Assembly: GCF_040939305.1 (NCBI RefSeq)
Contig: NZ_CP162511.1
Span: 1,240,001-1,304,000, forward strand
Direction of reading: 5' to 3'
Length of the DNA: 64,000 nt
Source of the DNA: Herbiconiux sp. A18JL235
Lineage (GTDB): Bacteria; Actinomycetota; Actinomycetes; Actinomycetales; Microbacteriaceae
This document shows positions 34,701-41,398 of the stretch, one piece after another. Position numbers and translations under genes: made by a program. The number at the start of each line of letters is the position of its first letter. Position 1 is the first letter of the stretch. The notes beneath the pieces were generated by a model. The model was not told the origin of the DNA, ran no database searches, and was given only the letters and a program-made list of their open reading frames with translations.

Positions 34701-36416
34701 GGCCGGCAGCTCGCGGGTCGACGCGGCCACCCACAGGATGTGCACGTCGGCGTCTGCAGCGCGTTCGGCCAGCTGCACCAATCGCGCCCGGTCGACCGGC
34801 GCATCGTCGGTGACGACGAGCAGCAGGGCTGGCCCGTGGCGGCCGGCGGGAGGTGCCGCCGCGCCGGGGCGACCGACTTTGGCGCCCTCGGTGACCACGG
34901 CATCCGCTTCGTCGATCGCTCCGCGACGGGCCGCCTCGGCCGAGGCCCTGGCGGCCACGAGGTCTTCGAGCGACGCGAGAAGGGCCTGGCCCGTCGCCGC
35001 GCTGTCGGCGAGGTGGAGCTGGGAGCCGAGTGGGGACTGCGGGGAGGAGGTGTGGGGCAGCCAGCCGAGCCAGGCGAACTCGGGCGACCAGGAGGCGCTG
35101 GTGAGCGCGGCGACCGCCACCTCGGCGGGGGAGTGCAGTCCTGCGGCCTGCACCAGGAGGCCACGCACGTAGTCGGCGGCGGTCGCGCGCTCGCCCGCTA
35201 CGCCGATGGCCCCGGCCGAGTAGGCGCTCTCGACGAGCGGCACGTCGGCGATGGTCGCGAACGGGGCGACGGCGTCGCGAGCCCGGGTGCGCAGCTCGGG
35301 CACGGCGCGGGGGTCGTCCGGCCCCGGTTCGACGGTGTTGCGGCTGCTCAGGGTGCCGGTGCCGAGGCGGAAGGCGAGGAAGGCCCAGTGCTCGGCGCGC
35401 CTGGTCCAGAGCAGCGGGCCGAGCTGGAGAGCGTCGGCGGAGACCTCGGAGGTCGACGGGGTCTCGGCCGACCGCACCGCGCGCTCTCGCGGCACCTCCT
35501 CGGCGAGCTGCACGGTGAGGTCGTGCAGCTCGGCGTCGAAGCGCGTGGTCTCCTGGTCGAGGCGCCGGCGCCGGGTGAGGCCGTTGTCGACATAGCTGCC
35601 GAGCACCAGCACGGGGGCCAGCGCCACGAAGAGCAGGGCGAAGGGGCTCTGGAACAGGGCGAACATGGCCGCGCCGGTGACGAGGGGGGCGACCAGCGAG
35701 ATCCACGGGAAGCGGCCCTTCTCAGGCGCCGCGGGGGCAGCAGGCGTGGGGAACGAGCGGCCCGGGTAGCGCGGCTCGACGCGTGGTGCACGATTGACCG
35801 GGAGCACGCCGCCGCGCTCGGCGACGCGCGGGGCGCTGGCGCGGTCGAGGCGCCTGAAGCCGAGCTCGGTGTCGCCGATCACCACGCTCTGGTGCTCGTC
35901 GACCGTGACCCGGGTGACGACGCCGCCGTCGATGAGCAGGCCGTTCGCCGAGTTGAGGTCGGCGACCTCGAGGGTGTCGGCGACGATCACCTTCGCGTGC
36001 ACCTTCGATGCCAGCGGATCGGCGAGCACGACGGTGCACGACGGGTCGCGGCCGATCGTGCTCTCCCCGTACGGCAGGGGGAACTCGCGGCCCGCGTCGG
36101 GCCCGGCGAGCACCCGCGCGATGGCGCCGGGGGTCGCTCGGGCGAGCTCGGAGGGGTCGGCGGGCCTGGTGATGCGCACCGTGAAGCCCGAGCCGATCTC
36201 GGCCTCGCCGATCGGGGTGCCCGGCACGAGCACGGTCTCGCTCGAGAAGGCGGGCGGCGATACGACGAGGGTCACCGGGCCGGGGGCGGTCGGCTCGAGC
36301 GGGTCGGCTGCGGCGATCGCCGCAGCGATGTCGCCCACCGAGGCGGTGGCGTCGGTGGTCACGACGATGTCGGCGGGCCCGGCGTTCCGTCGCAGCAGCG
36401 TGAACTTCAGGCGCAC
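31743..36416 (-). CDS. FHA-fused FtsK/SpoIIIE ATPase (EccC/EssC-like) of a type VII secretion system
   Basis: A 1557-residue ATPase. Residues 1-95 are beta-rich and ~100-190 form an FHA phosphopeptide domain (STIGRDPSC, SKVHAKV, SANGLLIDG). Two helices lie at ~238-275 (ISLVAPLVTGAAMFALF, FALLFVALAPVLVLGSY). Three FtsK-like domains follow. D1 has Walker A GGTTGSGKS at ~719-727, Walker B VIVIDEF at ~822 and LIMATQRP. D2 has Walker A GTGGSGKT at ~1070 but LLLLVDGF in place of an acidic Walker B pair. D3 has GPPGSGRT at ~1352, where arginine replaces the catalytic lysine. So D1 is the likely motor and D2/D3 are degenerate, as in EccC. The FHA-TM-ATPase order is like EssC. It is the core of the operon. 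Confidence 0.95.
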   Translation of the reverse strand: MRLKFTLLRRNAGPADIVVTTDATASVGDIAAAIAAADPLEPTAPGPVTLVVSPPAFSSETVLVPGTPIGEAEIGSGFTVRITRPADPSELARATPGAIARVLAGPDAGREFPLPYGESTIGRDPSCTVVLADPLASKVHAKVIVADTLEVADLNSANGLLIDGGVVTRVTVDEHQSVVIGDTELGFRRLDRASAPRVAERGGVLPVNRAPRVEPRYPGRSFPTPAAPAAPEKGRFPWISLVAPLVTGAAMFALFQSPFALLFVALAPVLVLGSYVDNGLTRRRRLDQETTRFDAELHDLTVQLAEEVPRERAVRSAETPSTSEVSADALQLGPLLWTRRAEHWAFLAFRLGTGTLSSRNTVEPGPDDPRAVPELRTRARDAVAPFATIADVPLVESAYSAGAIGVAGERATAADYVRGLLVQAAGLHSPAEVAVAALTSASWSPEFAWLGWLPHTSSPQSPLGSQLHLADSAATGQALLASLEDLVAARASAEAARRGAIDEADAVVTEGAKVGRPGAAAPPAGRHGPALLLVVTDDAPVDRARLVQLAERAADADVHILWVAASTRELPAVCRSWVDLAGGSDAAAVGLVRLGDTVSPVRTERVDLAQATALARRLAPLVDSGARVADSSDLPPSVSFLALVGGEFGEAAASVVDRWQQNDSLRTGAAGTAAHAAAPSAGTARPARRASGLRALVGVAGPDSMHLDLRAQGPHALVGGTTGSGKSEFLQAWVLGMALEYSPDRVTFLFVDYKGGSAFAECVALPHAVGLVTDLSPHLVRRALTSLRAELQHRERLLGRKKAKDLIELEKRGDPECPPALVIVIDEFAALATDVPDFVDGVVDVAQRGRSLGIHLIMATQRPAGVIKDNLRANTNLRVALRMADEHDSTDVIGEKSAAAFDPSLPGRAIAKTGPGKVTPFQTAYVGGRTRSEPERAAVKVAELRFGAEIVWEARAGISAPVEETGPNDEARIVATIGTAAVAAEVRPPRRPWLDELAPVYELRELVTVDRRGSDERSEPGGPAGPGAPGDAAASGDATGLRLGVADLPETQEQRTARFLPDVDGHLAVYGTGGSGKTVLLRTLAASAGLAPESDPTDVYALDFAGGGLRMLERLPHVGSVIAGDDTERVARLLRMLGELLDQRGRDFAAVDAGSLDDYRRISGELRTPRLLLLVDGFPAFRTEWEAASGRSARYSEFLRLLSEGRRVGVHVAFTADRPGSVPTSVSSSVPRRVVLRLSDDSSYLMLDVPDDVLGPGSPAGRALLDGHETQVAVLGATRNVLEQAAALDRLAEELRAAARASGRGEAAAIRSLPTEVPLSDFPEHVSSRPVLGISDDTLQPIGFEPSGAMLLAGPPGSGRTSALLTLAQSLRRAEPGIRLHYLGHRRSPLGTALDWEAQATDTERVAELARALAAEVTATPAPTAASATGTGHATARRIAVLVEGIGDFLSTPADAPIVELIRAIKRSDHLLIAEAESSAWISSWPLLAEIKNTRRGILLQPEPAEGESILRTVLPRVARSEFPPGRGYYVAGRAVRVHLPLPAATTASATASSTTP

Positions 36417-36420
36417 CCGG

Positions 36421-37824
36421 TCAGCCCCCGATCAGGAGCACGGCGGCAGCTCCGGCCACCGCCACGACGAGCACGACGTCGAGCACGACCCCCGGCCAGC
36501 GCGGCCTGCGGCGCTCGGGCGCGGTGTACACGGGTGCCGCCTGGGTCGGCGCTGTCGCGGGCCGGCGCACCGTCGACTCGAGGGGGGAACCCCCGGCGGC
36601 GGGTGCCGGATGCGAGCGCATCAGGGTCTCGGCGCTCGCCGGCGCCCCCGGTGCCGTGGTGGCGTGCGGGAACGCCACGGTGGGGGCGGTGGGGGGAGCG
36701 GATGCGGGGGCTGCAGGCGCGGCCGGTGGTGCCGCCGCACCTGCCGCGGCTGCCGCACCTGCCGCAGTGCCCTCCGCGGGGAGCACGGTGGTGGGAGCGG
36801 TGGGGCTCGCCGGCGCGGTCGGGTAGAGCTGGGTGGGAGGTGGAGCGGGCGTGGTCTCCGCGGCGCCCGACGGCAGCGACGCGGTGGGCGCCGCGCCGGC
36901 GCTCGGTGCCGGCGGTGCGGTCGTCGCGGGGAAGGCCGCCGTCGGCGTGCCGGTGCCCCGGGCGAACGGATCGTCGAGCACGTCGAGCCCGGTCACCGCG
37001 AGGCCGAGCTGCTGCTGGGCCTGCTGCAGGGCGCGCCCGAACGAGAGCGCCGAGGTGTGGCGGGCGGTGGGCGACGCGGCGAGCGCGGTGGCGAGCAGTG
37101 CTTCGACGGCGACAGGAACATCCGCTCGGCCGGTGGCGGGCAGTGCTCCGGCGCTCGCCCGCGCGAGCAGTGCGTCGGGCGAGTTGTCGCCGCCCGCGAT
37201 CTCGAACGGGGCCCTGCCCGCCAGCAACGTGTAGACCGTCGCGCCCAGGGAGTACACGTCGGAGGTGGGGCGGAGCACCGCTCCCTCGCCGAAGGTCTCG
37301 GGTGCGGCCCAGGGCACCGAGTAGGCGTCGGGGGCGTGGGAGGCCCCGACGGTCCCCGCGATGCCGAAGTCGGCGAGAGCCGGGCGGCGGTAGTCGGTGA
37401 CGAGCACGTTGGCGGGCTTGATGTCGCGGTGCAGCACGCCCGCGCGGTGCGCCGTCTCGACGGCACCCGCGAGCTGCACCCCCACCGACAGCGCCTCCTC
37501 GACCGGGATGCTCTGCTGCCGGAACCGGCGGCCGTAGTCGGGCAGTGCGCAGTACTCCATGACGAGGTAGGCGCGGCCGTCGCCCGTGACCCCCGCCTGG
37601 TGGATGGTGACGATCGAGGGATGCGACGACAGCTGCGCCATCAGGTTCGCCTCGTCGCGGAACCGGGAGACCGCCTCGTCGTCGACGGCGTCGCCGTGCA
37701 GCACCTTCACCGCGACCCGCCGCCGGGGCAGATGCTGCTCGTAGAGGAAGACGTCGGCGAAGCCGCCCGAACCCAGGGTGTCGAGGTAGTCGAAGCCGTC
37801 GAGGATCGGTGGCAGCCCGGTCAT
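36421..37824 (-). CDS. membrane-tethered serine/threonine protein kinase
   Basis: A 467-residue Hanks-type kinase. The glycine loop is LGSGGFADVFL, with ATP lysine K40 in VAVKVL. The catalytic loop is HRDIKPANVLV (D134), DFG is D152 and the APE motif is WAAPETF, so all catalytic residues are intact. The kinase domain ends near 270. A long Ala/Pro/Thr-rich linker leads to a single C-terminal helix (WPGVVLDVVLVVAVAGAAAVLLIGG) with no PASTA or other outer domain. It sits directly upstream of the FHA-containing ATPase, so phospho-dependent control of secretion is a natural hypothesis. Its start overlaps the upstream gene by 4 bp. Confidence 0.93.
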   Translation of the reverse strand: MTGLPPILDGFDYLDTLGSGGFADVFLYEQHLPRRRVAVKVLHGDAVDDEAVSRFRDEANLMAQLSSHPSIVTIHQAGVTGDGRAYLVMEYCALPDYGRRFRQQSIPVEEALSVGVQLAGAVETAHRAGVLHRDIKPANVLVTDYRRPALADFGIAGTVGASHAPDAYSVPWAAPETFGEGAVLRPTSDVYSLGATVYTLLAGRAPFEIAGGDNSPDALLARASAGALPATGRADVPVAVEALLATALAASPTARHTSALSFGRALQQAQQQLGLAVTGLDVLDDPFARGTGTPTAAFPATTAPPAPSAGAAPTASLPSGAAETTPAPPPTQLYPTAPASPTAPTTVLPAEGTAAGAAAAAGAAAPPAAPAAPASAPPTAPTVAFPHATTAPGAPASAETLMRSHPAPAAGGSPLESTVRRPATAPTQAAPVYTAPERRRPRWPGVVLDVVLVVAVAGAAAVLLIGG

Positions 37825-38474
37825 CCGACATACCCCGTGTTCACGACGTCGACGGTCTGGGAGGTCTTGCCGCCGGGGCCGACCACCGTGATCGCGTAGG
37901 TCTCCATGGCGTTCGAGCACTGGTAGTCGAGGGCGATCGAGTCGTTGAGGCCCACTTGGCTGAAGGGCGCGGCCTGGGCGTCGGAGGTGCCGATGCCGAA
38001 CCAGGCCTCCTCGCCGCCGCTACTGGTCCAGCTGAAACTCACGACGGGTGCGGGGGCTCGGCCGACGCCGCCGTCGGGTGCCTCGGAGGGGGGCGCGCAG
38101 GAGACCGCGCCCGACGAGGTGAACGACTCGATCACAGGGGCGGCCGTGCCGCCGGTGCCGCCGCCGTCGGTGCCGCCTCCGCCGCCGTCGCCCCCGCCGC
38201 CCGAGCCACCGTCTCCCGCGGAGGGCAGGGTGGGCGTCGGGGTCGGCGTGGGGGTCGGGGTCGGGGTCGGGGTGGGGGTGGGGGTCGCCGACTCCGTCGC
38301 CGCGGTGTCGGTGGCGACCGGATCGGCGACCGTGCTCGACGGGGCGCCGACGTAGCGGAGGGCGATGAGCACGAGGAGCACGAGGAGCGTCGCACCGAGA
38401 ACGGCCCTGACGACGGTGTGCACCACGGCACCCGCACGCGATCGCCGGGCGGGTGGGGGAGGAGCCGGGGTCAT
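37821..38474 (-). CDS. single-pass membrane protein with Thr-Pro/Gly linker (type VII locus)
   Basis: A 217-residue bitopic protein: a short basic cytoplasmic end, TM helix ~18-42 (VVRAVLGATLLVLLVLIALRYV), a TP-repeat stalk (about ten TP pairs, ~63-82), a Gly/Asp-rich hinge, then a beta-rich outer domain of ~105 residues (APVIESFTSSGAVSCAPPSEAP ... VVSFSWTSSGGEEAWFGIGTSDAQ ... YAITVVGPGGKTSQTVDV) resembling an Ig/fibronectin fold with two cysteines. It is coupled to the kinase gene (ATGA), so it may be the extracytoplasmic sensor that the kinase lacks, or an assembly factor of the secretion machine. No family was recognised. Confidence 0.78.
   Translation of the reverse strand: MTPAPPPPARRSRAGAVVHTVVRAVLGATLLVLLVLIALRYVGAPSSTVADPVATDTAATESATPTPTPTPTPTPTPTPTPTLPSAGDGGSGGGGDGGGGGTDGGGTGGTAAPVIESFTSSGAVSCAPPSEAPDGGVGRAPAPVVSFSWTSSGGEEAWFGIGTSDAQAAPFSQVGLNDSIALDYQCSNAMETYAITVVGPGGKTSQTVDVVNTGYVG
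38225..38286 (+). other. G-rich tract able to form a G-quadruplex
   Basis: Seven or more runs of GGGG or longer are spaced by 1-5 bases on the + strand, which is the template strand for the minus-strand operon. It encodes the Thr-Pro repeat of the 37821-38474 protein. Confidence 0.6.
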
Positions 38475-38579
38475 CGGCGGGGACCTCTTCTGGTGGACGG
38501 CGTCACGGCACGGACAACATCACCGTAGCCGCCGCGACCCTCCCGGTCGAGGGGCAAATCGCGAGGCCGTCGCCGCCCC

Positions 38580-39671
38580 TCAGGAGTCGGGCTCGAGCGG
38601 GGTGGGATTCTCCTGACCGGTGAGCGAGCCGTCGGGCATCCACCGCACCTCGAGGTCGGAGGCCTGCGGTCCGGTGGGGAGGCTCCCCGTGTCGGGCCCC
38701 CTGACGGGAACCGGCGACGACACCCGCAGCAGCAGGCCGTCGGCGGGGAAGGCCCCTTGCCACACGCAGGAGGCGGCGTACGACCCCTGAGTGTCGACGT
38801 GCACGAGGCACACCCGGTCATCGACGTCACGCGCTGCATAGAGGGCGCCGGTCGCTGTCGGGCCGAGCGGCCGCAGCGTGGTCTCGCGCAGCCGCAGCGA
38901 GTGCAGCACCGGCGGGAGGTCGCTCGGCACCTGCTCGCGGTCGAAGATCTGCAGCGCCGCGGGCGTGTCGACTGTCGCCCCCGGGGAGGGCCGGCCCCCG
39001 GGGGTGAGTCCGTTGAAGCCGCCCTCGGCGTTCCCCGTCCAGCTCGCGGAGCCACCGGCGAGGGAGGCGTCGCCGAGGGTGCCGCTGCCGAGGGCGATCC
39101 CGCCGGCGACACCGGCGAGCAGTGCTGCGGCCGCGACCACCGCGAGGGTGAGGATCGAGCGGGGCCGGCGCGGGAAGGCGCCGGATGCGTGGCCAGGGTC
39201 TGCCTCGCCCTCGAGGTCGGGGTCGAGGCTGTCGGTGCGCGACGTGCCCGGAGTGCCCGACGTGCCCGCGATGCCGGTCATGCCGTCCCTGTCGACCGCG
39301 CCGGGTTCGTCCCGCCCGTCTCCTCCGGCGCGGGAGAGCGCGCCCTCGCCGTCGACCTCCCGTTCCGCCGCTCGCAGCGCCCGCTCGATGGCGAGCCGGT
39401 CGGCGGTGAGCTCGGCGAGCAGGCCCTCCAGGGCGGCGGGCGCCGCGGTGTCGCCGGGGCGCGCATCCGGCCCGTACACGGCGGCCTCGAGCTCCGCGAG
39501 CCCTGCGCGCGGCGACGGGGAGCCGTCGGGGGAGGGTCGGTCAGGTCGCCCGAGCCACCAGAGCGCGTCGAGGGCGTCGTGCCGGCCGTCGTAGGCCCGC
39601 ACCAGCGCCTCGCGAAAGCGCTTGTCGCGCTGCGCCCTGCCGTAGGCGTCTGGCGAGCTCGGGGTGGCCAT
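38580..39671 (-). CDS. single-pass membrane protein, first gene of the type VII-like operon
   Basis: A 363-residue bitopic protein. The N-terminal ~165 residues are cytoplasmic: a charged helical start (YGRAQRDKRFREALVRAYDGRHDALDALWWLG) and a coiled helix (LEGLLAELTADRLAIERALRAAEREVDG), then a linker with repeats of GTSGTPGTSR type. TM helix ~172-195 is ILTLAVVAAAALLAGVAGGIALG. The outer ~165 residues are beta-rich with two cysteines (RVCLVHVDTQGSYAASCVWQGAF). The layout resembles anti-sigma or zinc-ribbon-less sensor proteins but has no known domain. It has a leaderless-type promoter and heads the nine-gene operon. Confidence 0.75.
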   Translation of the reverse strand: MATPSSPDAYGRAQRDKRFREALVRAYDGRHDALDALWWLGRPDRPSPDGSPSPRAGLAELEAAVYGPDARPGDTAAPAALEGLLAELTADRLAIERALRAAEREVDGEGALSRAGGDGRDEPGAVDRDGMTGIAGTSGTPGTSRTDSLDPDLEGEADPGHASGAFPRRPRSILTLAVVAAAALLAGVAGGIALGSGTLGDASLAGGSASWTGNAEGGFNGLTPGGRPSPGATVDTPAALQIFDREQVPSDLPPVLHSLRLRETTLRPLGPTATGALYAARDVDDRVCLVHVDTQGSYAASCVWQGAFPADGLLLRVSSPVPVRGPDTGSLPTGPQASDLEVRWMPDGSLTGQENPTPLEPDS

Positions 39672-39676
39672 GATCG

Positions 39677-39682
39677 AGGCTA
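39677..39682 (-). promoter_or_regulatory. -10 box of the type VII-like operon
   Basis: On the minus strand TAGCCT is followed by five bases and the ATG at 39671. It is the only candidate promoter seen upstream of the nine-gene operon. Confidence 0.5.
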
Positions 39683-39720
39683 TCCCTCGCCGCCCCTTCC
39701 GGCGAGGGGTGTCGACCCGC

Positions 39721-40743
39721 TCAGTTCCAGGGGCGAGCCGAACGCTCCCGCCAGTACGTCTCCGGATGCTCGGCGAGCGCGCCGAGCGCCTCCTCGGTGA
39801 ACGCAGGGCCGGGAACCCGGGCGGCGAGGTTCCCGCGCAGCTGCGCGCGGGTGACGGCGCCGCTCAGCACGATGTCGGCCCAGGGATGCGCCGCCACTGC
39901 CCCCAGCGCGAAGCCGTCGACGCTCTGGCCGTCGGCCTCGGCGAGCGCGGCCACCGCGTCGGCCGCCGGGTCTGCGGCGTCGCCGCCGTCGGCACCGGCA
40001 GAAGGGGCGAGCCTGCCGTTGGCGAGCGCCTCCTTCACGACCACCAGCCAGCGGGCGTCGTTGGCGCGGGCCAAGGCGCCACCGGCCGACTGCTCCAGCA
40101 GGTTCCAGGTCGTCTGAACCGCCGAGAACGGGGACTCGGGGAGGGCGAGGGCGCTCTCGATCACCCTGCCCTGAGCCGGCCCGCTGGTGGAGAACCCCAC
40201 CCGCACGCCGTCGGCGGCGAGTGCGCGCAAGCGGTCGAGCAGGGCGGCGTCGCCGAGCACGGGGCTGTCGGGGGTGAGCGAGTGCACGAGGTACACGTCG
40301 GGAGTGGTGCCGAGCGCCTCGAGGGTCTCGGGCCACTGGCGTTCGAAGTGGGCGAGGGAGTGGTCTTTGCGCTCGTGCACGTCGGCGTCCATCCGCCACC
40401 CGCCGACGTAGTCGTAGCCCCACTTCGAACCGATGGTGAGCTCGTCGCGGCGGCCCGGATGCGCGGCGAGCCACGACCCCAGGAACTCTTCGGCGTATCC
40501 GTACGAGCGCGCCGCATCGACGTAGCGCACCCCGAGCCACCAGGCCGCGTCGAGCATGCGGTGGGCGTTCTCCCGCAACGCCTCCACCGAGCGCTGCGAC
40601 GGGTCGCCCAGATCGGTGCCGCGCCCCGAGGTGATGTAGGCGGGTCGGCCCAGAGCGGCGAGCCCGAGCCCGAGCCGCGACGCGATGGTCGGGCCCTGGT
40701 CTGCGGTCTCGTCGGCGGGGTAGGGGGCCGGGGTGCTGGTCAT
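39721..40743 (-). CDS. aldo/keto reductase
   Basis: A 340-residue TIM-barrel NADPH oxidoreductase. The tetrad is visible: D and Y in VDAARSYGYAEEFLG, K in IGSKWGYDY and H in DVYLVHSLTPDSP. The cofactor end has IVLSGAVTRAQLRGNLAA. Similar proteins reduce aldehydes or sugars; the substrate is not predictable. A non-typical acidic insertion (SAGADGGDAADPAADAVAALAEADG) precedes the last helices. The start overlaps the stop of the 40740-41141 gene (ATGA), so they are co-translated. Confidence 0.9.
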   Translation of the reverse strand: MTSTPAPYPADETADQGPTIASRLGLGLAALGRPAYITSGRGTDLGDPSQRSVEALRENAHRMLDAAWWLGVRYVDAARSYGYAEEFLGSWLAAHPGRRDELTIGSKWGYDYVGGWRMDADVHERKDHSLAHFERQWPETLEALGTTPDVYLVHSLTPDSPVLGDAALLDRLRALAADGVRVGFSTSGPAQGRVIESALALPESPFSAVQTTWNLLEQSAGGALARANDARWLVVVKEALANGRLAPSAGADGGDAADPAADAVAALAEADGQSVDGFALGAVAAHPWADIVLSGAVTRAQLRGNLAARVPGPAFTEEALGALAEHPETYWRERSARPWN

Positions 40744-41141
40744 CGCGTGTCCTCGTCGTGCTGCGGGCGGTCGGTGTGGCCGGGTTCGTACTTCGCGCGG
40801 TCGGGGTGCGCCTGGTCGTGCTGCGCGCGGTCGGGGTGCGCCGGGTCGTGCTGCGCGCGGTCGGGGTGCGCCGGGTCGTGCTGCGCGCGGTCGGGGTGCC
40901 CGCGTTCGTGGTGCGCGCGTTCGCCGTCTGCGCGCTCGTCGCGCGCTGCAGGGTTGCCGAGCCGGCGGCGGCCCAGCCGGCGCAACCAGGCACCGAACCG
41001 AGCGGTCTGCCGGTCGGTGAACTCGTTCGACAGAGCGAGGGTCTCCGCCCCGAGGTCGCCGCCGCGACTGATCGAGCCGAGTGCCTCGAGGGCGCGCCGT
41101 TCCTGTTCGTCGGCGCGTCGCATCCGCTCGTCGTCTCGCAT
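40740..41141 (-). CDS. small basic protein with decapeptide repeats
   Basis: A 133-residue protein of unknown function. The N-terminal ~60 residues look conserved and helical (DERMRRADEQERRALEALGSISRGGDLGAETLALSNEFTDRQTARFGAWLRRLGRRRLG). The rest is a hydrophilic tail made of about five copies of a 10-residue unit like HPDRAQHDPA, encoded by 30-bp tandem repeats. The tail is probably disordered and its His/Asp content could bind metal. The gene has a leaderless promoter divergent from the DUF1653 gene and is coupled to the aldo/keto reductase. Confidence 0.7.
   Translation of the reverse strand: MRDDERMRRADEQERRALEALGSISRGGDLGAETLALSNEFTDRQTARFGAWLRRLGRRRLGNPAARDERADGERAHHERGHPDRAQHDPAHPDRAQHDPAHPDRAQHDQAHPDRAKYEPGHTDRPQHDEDTR
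40771..40920. repeat. 30-bp tandem repeat inside a coding region
   Basis: Five consecutive 30-bp units (40771, 40801, 40831, 40861, 40891). The copies at 40831 and 40861 are identical, 40801 differs by one base and the outer two are more diverged. Each unit encodes ten residues on the minus strand, so copy number can change without a frameshift. Confidence 0.88.
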
Positions 41142-41148
41142 CGGTTCC

Positions 41149-41158
41149 AGCCTAGACT
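41149..41158. promoter_or_regulatory. overlapping divergent -10 boxes
   Basis: AGCCTAGACT contains TAGACT (41153-41158, + strand, eight bases before GTG 41167) and, on the minus strand, TAGGCT (41149-41154, seven bases before ATG 41141). The two -10 boxes share the TA at 41153-41154, and both genes appear leaderless. Confidence 0.6.
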
Positions 41159-41166
41159 CGCTGTTC

Positions 41167-41385
41167 GTGAGCGAGAACGAGCCGCGGCCCGGCGTCTACG
41201 AGCACTTCAAGGGGGCGCGGTACGAGGTGATCGACGTCGTCACGCACAGCGAGACCGAGGAGAGGCTGGTGCTCTACCGCACGCTCTACGGCGACCACTC
41301 GCTGTGGGTGCGCCCGCTGGCCATGTTCGTCGAGCCGGTCGAGCGCGACGGGTACGCCGGGCCGCGCTTCCGCCGGGTGGAGTAG
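41167..41385 (+). CDS. DUF1653 domain protein
   Basis: A 72-residue protein covering the whole DUF1653 domain (RPGVYEHFKGARYEVIDVVTHSETEERLVLYRTLYGDHSLWVRPLAMFVEPVERDG), including the YR..YGD...WVRP motif. The function of the family is not established. GTG 41167 is the only start compatible with the domain and with the leaderless -10 box. Confidence 0.85.
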   Translation: MSENEPRPGVYEHFKGARYEVIDVVTHSETEERLVLYRTLYGDHSLWVRPLAMFVEPVERDGYAGPRFRRVE

Positions 41386-41398
41386 CTGAGCGCGGCGC

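Noticed and set aside
31800..37400. Very long open frame (over 1800 codons) antisense to the type VII ATPase and kinase genes
   Set aside because: It is a third-position shadow in GC-rich DNA, has no domain or sensible composition, and runs opposite a gene with complete ATPase motifs.
40771..40920. Possible CRISPR array
   Set aside because: The units are contiguous 30-bp copies without spacers and encode protein repeats; no cas gene is present.
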